DNA of 64,000 nt from Desarmillaria ectypa. Lineage: Eukaryota > Basidiomycota > Agaricomycetes > Agaricales > Physalacriaceae. The notes beneath the pieces were generated by a model, which made no database searches, was not told where the DNA came from, and saw nothing but the letters and a program-made list of their open reading frames with translations. Below are positions 35,973-46,293 of this stretch, one piece after another (the first letter of the stretch is position 1; every line of letters begins with the position of its first letter). The translations under genes and the position numbers were made by a program. Where the stretch lies: contig JAUDYN010000004.1 of assembly GCA_030407005.1 (NCBI GenBank), positions 1,116,001 to 1,180,000 of the forward strand, read 5' to 3'.

Positions 35973-35977
35973 CTATG
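35973..35977. repeat. Target-site duplication CTATG, left
   Basis: CTATG directly precedes the 5' LTR and recurs exactly after the 3' LTR at 44616-44620. Five bases is normal for Ty3/gypsy integrases. Confidence 0.92.
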
Positions 35978-36401
35978 TGTTATGATTTTTCCATTATCTT
36001 ATCTTATCCGAGTCATATCCATGACTTATCCATCTAATCTAGTCAAGAAACCAACTCATATCCAGCTATTTGCTGGCTACAACCCTCATTCTCACTATCT
36101 GTCACCCCAGACACTTTCTATTGGTTCTATGATCCTCCTGGATCATCCTACCTTGGCACTGTTTGTGCATGGACCCTCGCATTTCACCTAATTATAATGC
36201 TGTAGAAATACTATATAAACAGAGTAAACTAGACCATTGTACTCTATCTCTTGTTTAAATTACAATCATATACCTCTTGTCTACACAACACAGAAGGTCT
36301 AAAGCTTCTATCGCTTCAATTGGGTGACTGTTCGAACATGTAACAGCCCAGAAGTGATCAGCTGATGACCCCAAGTCACATGTCCAAGTTGGTCCCTAAC
36401 A
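35978..36401 (+). repeat. 5' LTR of the complete gypsy element
   Basis: Begins TGTTATGATT and ends CCCTAACA (TG..CA). A TATATAAA box lies at 36212-36219, upstream of a likely transcription start. Compared with the 3' LTR I count nine differences and no indels. Confidence 0.93.
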
Positions 36402-36459
36402 TTAAACAAGAGATTCCTTTCTTGCTTCTTCAATGCTAGCCATCTAGAAGCACTTCTTC

Positions 36460-39142
36460 ATGCCTGAAGAAGATCAGAACTGCCAAGAACCCCAAACTGT
36501 CTCTCTCAGCATCACCATTGGCAGCGCTATCCTGTTAACTTTTTTCATGGTCCTCGCCATCCTAATTTACAAGGAAGAAATCCAGGCTTTGCTCCAACAA
36601 AGGTGAGCCTAACAACCCGCTCCACCCTCCCAACCTTCTCACCACCCAGACCATGTCATTCCCTGGGAGCTACCCCCTGCAAGATTGGGAGAACAAGAGG
36701 TGCTACCACTCATCTGTCCCCGCACCTGCTTCACAATTGCCTCCTCCTCCAAGAGGAGTACAGATTTGAGGCCCCTGACTCCCAGGCCCTCCTCTACCCA
36801 TATACATAATGCATGAGCAGTCCTCCTCCAGTACCAGATGGAACGACCCACTGTCGCACTGGAGTGATCAACCGCTGCATGCATGGTGGCCCAAGAATAC
36901 ATGCAGAACATTCGGCTTGTGCTCAATGATCCCCCACCCACATACCCTGGCCCACCCTCTCGTCCCCCAACCCCCACTCTTTGCCAGTAACACTGGCACA
37001 TATGATCTTGCTCACCCTCCCTGGACAGCGACAATGGGTCCTTTAATGGACCCCACAATCCCGATGATCTCACCATAGATCAAAATCACCCCTACAGCCC
37101 TTGGGGCCATGAAGCCTGACCTGAGGAAGGAGAGTCCATCTCTCTCTCCTCTCTCCCCATCATCAAACTCTCCAATGACAAGTCTGATGATGACATCATC
37201 AGAGACAACGCCCTGATCCCAGCCACTCCCCATGCCACCAACGATCTCTTCAATCCAAATGGGAAAGACTTCATTTGGCCCGACCTCTCCGAGGTCGATA
37301 GAAGACTTTTCAGTCCCTTCTGGACTGCTGCCTGGGAAGTTCAACATTGAGACATCAAAGCAAGAGACCTCTGGGAAGAGCCCAGAATCGAGATGGATAA
37401 GTGATTGGCACTCAACTGAGGAGACCCCATATGAGTCCCAATCAATGGCCCCAGTAGGGCTAATACCGTCACCACCCAGATACATGCCAACTGCAACCAG
37501 AGCATTTTCTGCCCCTCTGCAGGGGATTTCTTTCCAGGGCTTTGGCTCCGAGATCCAGATGAGCAGCGGGAGTTGGAGAGAACCCTCCAGCATCTATAGA
37601 GGCTGGAGGTGGCAAGAGAGGAGTGATTGGGGGCAAAGAGCCCTGTATGATACTTTAACCTATGATACAGGTTATTACAGTGGGCTGGATTATCACCAGC
37701 CTCAATACGAAATATATCCAGATCACCCACCAGATACACTGGTCACGAACCCATGACCACTCCCTGACTCGCCCCCACATCATAGGGCATGTCACCAAGG
37801 ATACCACCCTTATCAGGGTGGTAGTCTTCTCTTCGCAGGGGCAGAAGAAGACATAGAAGCTGAAGGAGCCCCTGCAGGAAACACCACTGCAGGGGCGTCA
37901 AGAACCCCTGCCACAGCAGAAGAAATCCATCAGCAGACAAAAACCACGCTGATGGAGAAGGAATGGCACATTGCAGAGATGCGTGAAGAGCTCGACAGGA
38001 AGGAGTCTGCCTGCAAAATGATGACGGACTACCTCCAGGATCAAGAAAAGAAAAAGGAGCTGGAGAGGGGAAGACCATTGGGTGAGCTGCCAAGAGGCCA
38101 CCCAGGTTACAGGCTGGATCGATATTCAATCCCAAGACCACCCCCCAGACAGGGTCCTCCTGACCCTATCCCAAATCCTGTCAGGAATGCTGCCACTGAT
38201 GCCCCCTATCTGGGCATCAAGCCAACCCTTGTCAAGGTCCCTGCCCCATTCAAGAGGGACCATGATGACATTGAACACTTCATAGGCGATTGCATCGCCT
38301 ATTTTGAAGTGTTCCATCACTATTTCCAGGTGCCATCATACCTGGTACTATTCGCGACATCCCACTTCGAGGGCGCCACCAAGGACTGGTGGGTCTACAA
38401 GAGACCTGAATACTGGGTTGGTGATGCCTTCGATGGTACAGCCGCCCACTTCAGATACCCCAACTGGGCCGACTTCATCGACCTAGTCACATGACAATTC
38501 AGGGATCCCACTATTGAGGAGATCCATGAGAAGCACATGTTTGACTTGCGCATGGGAGCACAGCCTGCCTCCCATTATTTCCAGAAGCTTGAAGAAGAAG
38601 CCAAGTTAGCAGGCTGAAGGACCAATGAAGCCAAATGCAGCACAATGGTGAAGGCAGTGTGACTAGGAGTGCCTAGTTTGTACATGACCTTCATCTCAAA
38701 TATGGGCATGAACATTCCATGCTCATATCCAAAGTGGAAGGAACGTATCCTCCAGATGTATGAAGAGCATCAGTGGAAATGGGTCTTTGACCAGACCACC
38801 AGTATGCCTCAGGACGGCCAGAAGCAGGGCCCATGTCCGCAATAACAGCAGCCCAGTGGTAAGAACACCGCTAGGGTGACAAGTTCCTTGGCCGTAAAGC
38901 CGACTGCCAGCAGGAATACCAGTCATGATGCTGGAACTGGTAAGTGGACAACATATGGAGGGGCAGGGAAGCCCATGGACTTGGACTGGCAAAAGGCTGA
39001 GGGGCGCTGTTTCAGGTGTGACCAAAAGGGTCACCTGAGCAGGAATTGCCCTATGAGAAAAGAGAAGAACATTGTGAGATATGTGGGGCCCACTGATGCA
39101 GTGGTGCCAAGCATCTCCAAGGTTGAGGAGGTAAAAGAGTAG
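36460..39142 (+). pseudogene. gag: gag of the complete gypsy element, with N-terminal hydrophobic segment
   Basis: Structural polyprotein of the particle. The frame opens at 36460 and the first 48 codons (to TGA at 36604-36606) encode an acidic start MPEEDQ, then the hydrophobic run ITIGSAILLTFFMVLAILIY, then KEEIQALLQQR. The same frame continues beyond the TGA through DHVIPWELPPARLGEQEVL and reaches FNPNGKDFIWPDLSEVDRRL. Somewhere near 37600-37700 the homologous frame moves by one base; the capsid part (TDAPYLGIKPTLVKVPAPFK, EVFHHYFQVPSYLVLF, KDWWVYKRPEYW) and the zinc knuckle CFRCDQKGHLSRNC (about 39010-39050) are in the second frame, ending at TAG 39140-39142. Several stops make it a pseudogene. 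Confidence 0.78.
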
Positions 39143-39174
39143 GGCATCAAGAGTTCAATTCCCCTTGTATGCCC
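39140..39174 (+). promoter_or_regulatory. Hairpin at the gag stop codon, tRNA acceptor/T-arm-like
   Basis: The gag TAG (39140-39142) abuts a stem in which GGGCAT (39142-39147) pairs with ATGCCC (39169-39174), and inside it CAAG..CTTG pairs around the loop TTCAATTC, which resembles a tRNA T loop. pol begins 116 bases downstream in another frame. The minus-strand copy has the equivalent hairpin at 60392-60424 with changed but still paired bases. A role in readthrough, reinitiation or RNA packaging is inference. Confidence 0.6.
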
Positions 39175-39258
39175 AAGTCTCAAGGTGTGTCCTCAGTTTC
39201 TGCAGGTCGGACTGATTATTATGAAAACAGACTATTACATATGAAAAAGAATATATCT

Positions 39259-42200
39259 ATGACTTCACAGGACCCAAAGCCGAAGACCAAGCAAGAATCA
39301 ACAAAAAGAAACAGATACGTCATTCTCCTAGAAGACACTGACACAAGTATCTGTAGCGACAATTCCCAAGCCTCCAATGAACTGGAGCAGGACTTGCCAG
39401 ATGGTGCTGGTGCCGCAACAAAGTCCAATGAGCTGAGCTCACCAGATATGCTGCTGAGCACACAGTGATGGGCAGGGACCAGTAGGTGGGACTCTTTCAG
39501 GCCTCCCAGAAGTCTGACCATCCCAGTACTCTCCTCGAGCAGAGGGGCAAGCCCACCAGTTCCGCCAGGGTTGGCAGAGGACCAGGACAGTGCCTCTAAC
39601 CAAGGCCAGGACTGACATCCTGGACAAACTGGTCCAGGGAGTGGAAAACCTGATGAGGCTGAGTACCAAACCAGACCAGCAAGTCATAGGATTAAAGCTG
39701 ACAGAAAGGAAGTCGCTAGTATCCAGGCGATAGAAAGGGGGCAAATTTACCTAAATCAGAATGGTGTGGGATGCGAACATGTGAAGGTCACCTTAGGCAC
39801 TAGCTGGGAGTCAATGACCAAGGAAATTCAAACTCTATTGTGAGTGGTGCCAGCTGAAGAACACAGAGACATTGACCAGGGATATAAAAGCAAGCTGGCT
39901 GATAAATTCCCATCAGCGGCTGTGTCTCGACAGGAGGAAGCTGCTAGCACCCAGGTGGTAAAGAGGGGGCATTGCAGCAGAACCACTATTATCGAAGTAC
40001 CCGACAAAGAAGATGATACAACTTTTAGGATTTGGCAAGCCAACCAATCCAAAGCCAGTACTCTGATACCCAGAACACTGGAAAAACAGAGAACCAACCT
40101 CCTGAATGCAAGGGGGAGCATCGAACCTGACACCCATCCTAACAAGAGGGTACCAGACACTTCCAAATGCAAGGGGAAGTCAAGAACACTGGAAGTTCCC
40201 CGATGCACTGGGAAACAAGACAAGTCTTCCAAATGTATGGGGAAGCAGGATGATCACTAATGGTACAGACCATTCGGGATCAACTGGATGCTGCACGCCA
40301 TTTGCAGCTCCAAGAATTTGGCAGTCGCCAAGGCGGTTCTCTCCATTTGGGTTCATCCCAAACGACTTGGAGAAATCGATGATGAGCTTATCCAAAGCTT
40401 ATGAACGGGAGGGAGTATAGCCTGAGAACAGCTCTATGAACTACACAAACCGATCTGCTATATCCATGGTACCAGAAGCTCAGGATGAGACTTCCTGGTG
40501 GATATCCAGATTTCCCCATATACTGGGAAACAGATGTTGACAACCTGAGCATTGTTGGATAGTGGCTGCACAGGCAGTTCTATCAACCGAACTTATATCC
40601 AACAACATCGATTGGACACCAGGAAGGCCACAGCTCCTATACCAGTCTATAATGCTGATGGAATGCGCAACAAGGCAGGGGATGTAACTGAGTTTGTGGA
40701 ACTCTGAATGATGATCAGAGACCACAGTGAATGAATTGACCTTGCGGTCACTGACTTAGGCTCCAAGACCATGTACTTGGGCCATGACTGGCTTAAATGC
40801 CACAATCCTTTCATCAACTGGAAGGCAGGAACCTTGACATTCAGACAATATCATTGTGTCCAGAACCACTTCATCTTGCCTGATGCAGATGAAGAAGATC
40901 GATGGGATGAAGAGCTTGAGGAAGGAGAAAGTATTCTTGCTGTCAATATGCAAGAAGAAATTATCCTTCATGCCATCCATCATGCAAATGAGTTGGCCAC
41001 AGCTGCCAATGCTGAAAAGCCAAAACAGATGTTCAAGGAGCTTGTGCCTTCTCAGTATCAAAGCTTTAGAGATTTATTCTCAAAAGAAAGCTTTGATGAG
41101 TTACCAGAAAGAAGACCCTGGGACCATGCCATTGAGTTGGTCCCCAACGCAAAATCAACCTTAGACTGTAAGGTTTATCCACTCAACAGGAACGAGCAAG
41201 AGCAGTTAGACAAGTTCTTGGATGAGAACTTGGACTTGGGATGCATTCATCCCTCAAAATCCCCTTTTGCCTCCCCTTTCTTCTTCGTCAAGAAAAAGGA
41301 TGGCTCCCTATAACCAGTTCAGGACTATTGAAAGCTGAACGAAATGATGATCAAGAATCATTATCCCCTCTCTCTGATCTCTGAACTCATTGACAAGTTA
41401 TGCAGAGCCAAGTACTTCTCCAAGCTGGATGTTCGATGGGGATACAACAACATCCGTATTCAAGATGGAGATGAAGAAAAAGCTGCATTCAGAACTAACC
41501 GAGGACTCTTTGAGCCAACGGTCATGTTCTTTGGGCTTATGAACTCACCAGCCACATTCCAGTGGATGATGAATGATATATTCAAGGATTTGATCGCTGG
41601 AGAAAAAGTCACAATTTACCTTGACGACATTCTTATATTCATGAAATCCTTGTCTGAACACCGAGACATAGTTCGACAAGTACTCCAACGTCTCTGAGAA
41701 AACAAATTGTTTCTCAAAGCAGAGAAATGTGAGTTTGAGGTACTCAAGACCGAATACCTTAGAGTCATCATCAGCAAAGATGCAATCCGCATGGACCTAG
41801 TCAAGATTGCCAGAATAGCTGAATGGCCAACACTGACAAAGAAGAAGGAACTACAGTCCTTCTTAGGATTCACAAACTTCTATCAAAAGTTCATAAGGGA
41901 CTATTCCAAGATAGTACATCCTCTGATGCAGTTAACCAGAAAAGTAGACTGGACATGGGGATCAGAACAAGAACAAGCATTTGGACAACTCAAGAAGTTG
42001 ATGATGACAAATGTAGTTCTTACGATTCCTTTGGATGATAGAAAGTTCCAAGTAGAAGCCGATGCTAGTGATGGAGCCATTGGCACCATCCTAAGCCAAG
42101 AAAAGGATGGCAAATGGAGACCAGTTGCCTTCATGTCAAAAGCACTCACCGTCACTGAGCGTAACTACGAGATCTATGACAAGGAACTTTTAGCAATCAT

Positions 42201-44159
42201 GCTAGCTCTCAAGGAATGGCACCATTATCTTATGGGCACTAAGGAGACAGTCAAGATCTGGACTGACCACCAGAATCTTCAATACTTCCAAAAACCACAG
42301 AAGTTGAATTGCCAACAAGCTTGGTGGGTCACCGAACTAGTGGAATACCACTTCGTTCTACAACACAAAGTTGGAACCACGAACCAGAAGGTGGATCTTC
42401 TCAGTAGACAAGATAATCATGACCAGAGAAAAGAAGACAATCAAGACATTGTTGTTCTATCCCCAGAACATTTCTGGGCATTGATACTGCCCACCACTGA
42501 GGAATGACTCATGTGTATAAGAGATGCAACAAGACAGAAGGAACAGTGGGATCAAGGGATAGAGAAATCACCCAGGAGAATGAACTCCTGTGGTATGATG
42601 GAAGAGTCTATGTTCCAAATGACTCCATCCTACATGGTGAGATCATTTCACAATTCCATGATCACATCACTGCTGGACACCCAGGAATAGCCAAAACCAA
42701 GGAACTCATTCTTTGCAAGTATTGGTGGCCGAAGATGAAGAAAGACATCAAGTCCTACATCAAAGGATGCGAGACTTGTCAACAAATGAAGAGTGATATG
42801 CAGGCCAAGGCTGCATCTCTTCATCCAAATGCAATCCCAGATTCACCATGGACCCACATCTCAGTCGACATGATCACTGGACTCCCTGAATCAGAAGGAT
42901 TTGATGCTCTACTCGTCATCATAGATTGCTTTTCCAAGAACATCCTCCTAATTCCCTGCAATGAGAAGTTATCAGCAGAAGGTTGGGCATTGATGCTTCG
43001 CAACCATGTCTACGCAAAACATGAAATGCCACAGGTGGTCATCTCAGATCGAGGACCACAGTTTGTCTCCGCATTCATGAAGGAACTGTATCAAATGCTA
43101 GACATCACGCAAAATGCCTTGACAGCATACCACTCACAGACAGATGGCCAGACAGAGAGAGTCAACCAGGAGGTTGAAAAGTACCTCCGCATCTTTGTCA
43201 ACCACCGACAGACCAACTGGGTAGCCTGGTTACCCCTTGCCGAATTTGCCCACAATAACTGAGTACACTTCGCCATGGGCAAAAGTCCTTTCATGGTCCT
43301 ATATGGACGAAATCCCCAACTCATCCCTGAGTCAATCCAGAAAACCAACTTTGTGAATCCTGCAGCTGTAGACTTCACTGAAACAATGGCCAAGGTTCAT
43401 AAGGAAGTCCATGACACCCTGGAAAAGGCCATGGCACAAATGAAGGCACAATACAACAAATGAAAACAGACTCCATGGGAGTACTGAATCGGAGAAAAGG
43501 TATGGCTAGACACTGCCAACCTTCATCTTCCCTGACCAAAGAAGAAGCTCGATGACAAGTGAACAGGACCATTCAAGATTGTTGAAAAGTCAGAGGCAGC
43601 AGCATACAAGCTGAAACTGCTGCCCCATTGGAAGATTCATCCCTGATTCAATGAGAAATTGTTGACTCCTTATATTGCTCCTTCATTCCCAAATCAAGAA
43701 CAACCACCACCTCCTTCTTCAGACCTTGTCAACAGCCAAGAAGAGTATGAAATCAAAGAAGTCTTGGACTCGCACACCAGAAAGGTGTGATCCAAGAGAG
43801 GACAACCATCTAGGGAAGTTACGGACTATTTAGTCAAGTGGAAAGGGTGGACCTGTGAACACAACTCGTGGGTCAGAGAAAACAAAATGACGAACACCTT
43901 GGAAGCAATCCAAGAGTATCAGGCCAGTGTAAACCACGCCATATACACTCCAAAAATCACAACCAAGAACAAGATAGTGGTCAAGATACTGGACCATGAG
44001 TATTTGGAACACGGTGATGTAGCCTACCTCGCCAAAAGAAAAGATGGATACATGAAATGGATCGTCAATCCAGATGAGAATGTATGGAAGAACCTGATTG
44101 ATCAGTACTGGATCAGTCAAATTGCAACACAGTACGACACTCCCTTGGAAGAGCCTTAG
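39259..44159 (+). pseudogene. pol: pol of the complete gypsy element (PR-RT-RH-IN-chromodomain)
   Basis: Begins at ATG 39259 (MTSQDPKPKTK). Protease active site LLDSGCTGSSI lies at 40552-40584. Reverse transcriptase has FASPFFFVKKKDGSL, FSKLDVRWGYNNIRI and the catalytic YLDD at 41617-41628, intact. RNase H has EADASDGAIGTILSQ and YDKELLAIMLALKEW. Integrase has the HHCC finger (GHPGIAKTK..CETCQQ) and the three acidic residues in SVDMITGLP, SDRGPQFV and HSQTDGQTERVNQEVEKYL. The chromodomain is EYEIKEVLDSH..DYLVKWKGWTCEHNSWV (43743-43887). In the last third seven internal stops (43260, 43461, 43485, 43533, 43560, 43644, 43788) are all TGA at expected arginines; TAA at 41311 and TGA at 41329 and 41695 are further breaks, and a frame change lies near 42550. 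Confidence 0.9.
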
Positions 44160-44191
44160 CAGTCAGGATGACTGCTTTAACAAGGGGGTAA

Positions 44192-44615
44192 TGTTATGAT
44201 TTTTCCATTATCTTATCTTATCCGAGTCATATCCATGACTCATCCATCTAATCTAGTCAAGAAACTAACTCGTATCCAGCTATTTGCTGGCTACAACCCT
44301 CATTCTCACCATCTGTCACCCCAGACACTTTCTATTGGTTCTATGATCCTCCTGGATCGTCCTACCTTGGCACTGTTTGTGCATGGACCCTCGCATTTCA
44401 CCTAATTATAATACTGTAGAAATACTATATAAACAGAGTAAACTAGACCATTGTACTCTATCTCTTGTTTAAATTACAATCATATACCTCTTGTCTACAC
44501 AACACAGAAGGTTTAAAGCTTCTATCGCTTCAATTGGGTGACTGTTCGAACATGTAACAGCCCAGAAGTGATCAGCTAATGACCCCAAGTCACATGTCCA
44601 AGTCGGTCCCTAACA
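44192..44615 (+). repeat. 3' LTR of the complete gypsy element
   Basis: 424 bp, same length as the 5' LTR, preceded by a purine-rich AACAAGGGGGTAA that would serve as the polypurine tract. Followed by CTATG at 44616-44620, the second copy of the target duplication. Confidence 0.93.
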
Positions 44616-44620
44616 CTATG

Positions 44621-45982
44621 TCTTCATAACATGCTGATGGTGTTATTTAAACTGCTTGTACTTGTCATTGACTCTTTTCTTTAGTTCAACCTTATGTGCA
44701 TCCACTGTATTATCCTATTGCTCATGCAGCTTTGGATACTTATCCTGACAGGCAGCCTTTAGGTATTGCTTTGTCTATTGATGACTCTCTGCCCCATACT
44801 CATGCTTCTTTCAGATCTTGCTGAACCATATAATCTTCACCAGCTGCATCACTGTACAACCCAAACATTGCCATAGCTATTCTTTTCCTGTGACATGAAT
44901 AACTATATACATACACATGTCTATCAGTCATAAAAGAAAACACTTACAATAACTCATCTGGTGAATAGCAATCAGTTGGTTGCCCATATTCTTGATACTC
45001 TTGCTGTTTGAACTGCACTCACAAAAACTATCCCAATTGACATGTTCTTCAACAAGAGCTTATAGTATTGTCATCTAAACATGATAAATCATGGTATTTC
45101 TCTTCTCCAAGGAGATACTTATTTAAGCTGCCTCTTCATTCTTTCAGCCCTAGATAATCTGTCAAAATACTCAATCTTCAAATTCTGCAACCATACCATC
45201 ACTTCCAGAGTACTCTAGAAGGATTGACTTGAATCTGCATACATTAAATAATGCCTCATCAAACACTTCAATAATTTCTAAAAACTGTTTCTTCAATCTT
45301 TTCTCTTAATAATGCTCCTTGCAAATTAGCTTCTTATTTGAATCTATCTGAGGATGGTCTTGCTTGATTTTCTTTGCTAGATCAATGATAAGATCATTGA
45401 AGTATTTATACAGATCCTGTCACTTTACAATAATCTGAGGCATTGATTCAGGATTAAGAGAAGTAAGAGCACTAATATTAATATTTAAGTCCTCAATTTT
45501 GTTGTGGATGTGTTGGTGGAGAGAGTTCATTAGTGAGAGGTGATATGACAGAGCATAAGAGGAGTCATAGTCACTCAGTTCTACTATGTGTTTTTTCTTT
45601 CCTCTTACTATGATCTTAGATTGTGTTATAGATATGTCATGCTTTTTTAACATATGCATGCTCATATATAAAGGCCTAACACATACTCTATTTTCTTTCT
45701 CCTGTCTTCCTTTCTTCTCTTTCTACTATTATATCACTCTAGTCAAAAACCATCTCTTATAATAAGACTCTGAAGCAATATTCAGCTGTCCTTCCTATTG
45801 CAAAGAAGCTTGAAGAGTCTCTAGACAGGGTCTTTGTGAAGATCCTGGCTATTATAATTTTATCTATTTTTCACTATTATTTTATTTTATCTTAGGCACT
45901 GCTCTTATCATATCTAATCTCAGTGCCAATCATAGATCATGGACTGGATACCTTGTTATTATTGAGTGACAACAAGCTATTG
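44621..45982. other. AT-rich relic DNA, right flank of the gypsy insertion
   Basis: On the minus strand decayed coding-like stretches occur (for example AMFGLYSDAAGEDYMVQQDL near 44800-44880, and an 81-codon frame at 45420-45665). They carry stops and I cannot assign them. Probably an older transposon. Confidence 0.4.
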
Positions 45983-46293
45983 TGTTATGGCTTGCAATAG
46001 TTACTCATCTATACTCTTGTATTCATTGTTCATATATAGTTATCTTACTTTCATTTCCATAATTAAGACTAGGACTAATATATAAGTAGTGTAGCTCTTA
46101 CTGTATATTCTCCAGCTTTAAGCTAAAGTTAATCTATACCAGACTCACTCATCAACTCCTTTTCTCACTCATTCTAAGACTTAGTCTCCTCACTTTCTTG
46201 TGACAAATGTTCTGCAACTTATTGGGTGACTATATAAATGCAATACAGCCCAGTGTTTATACTTGCTTATTATACCAGAGTTTGGGTCTAACA
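45983..46293 (+). repeat. Degenerate LTR of the same gypsy family
   Basis: Starts TGTTATGG and ends TTGGGTCTAACA; near the end it keeps ATTGGGTGACTATATAAATG and ACAGCCCAG, matching the LTR 3' part ATTGGGTGACTGTTCGAACATG..ACAGCCCAG. Middle strongly diverged. It stands at the correct distance before a gag N-terminus at 46356. Confidence 0.5.

Larger units (their letters stand above)
35978..44615 (+). mobile_element. Complete-structure Ty3/gypsy chromovirus, inactivated
   Basis: An 8,638-bp element bounded by 424-bp LTRs and CTATG target duplications. Order: LTR, gag, pol (protease, reverse transcriptase, RNase H, integrase, chromodomain), LTR, the Ty3/gypsy order with a C-terminal chromodomain that usually steers integration to heterochromatin. 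The reading frames are still largely alignable but are broken by many stops, mostly TGA in place of arginine codons, and by a small deletion near 42550. It therefore cannot move by itself. It is the youngest plus-strand insertion of its family in this window, as it is flanked by older repeat DNA and is not itself interrupted. Confidence 0.93.

Noticed and set aside
36460..36606. A separate 48-residue membrane microprotein upstream of gag
   Set aside because: In the complete element the frame continues past the TGA into gag homology, and the TGA is a likely decayed codon. A Gag N-terminus is simpler, although a separate ORF is not excluded.
39183..39206. An intron just after the gag hairpin (GTGTGT..CTGCAG; GTGAGT..CATAG in the other copy)
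   Set aside because: Only about 22 bases long, far below fungal intron size.
43260..43790. TGA reassigned or read through as arginine
   Set aside because: The sister copy has ordinary sense codons or other CpG outcomes (TGC, CAA, AGG, CAC) at several of the same positions, and host genes in the window use TGA as a normal stop. Deamination explains the data better.
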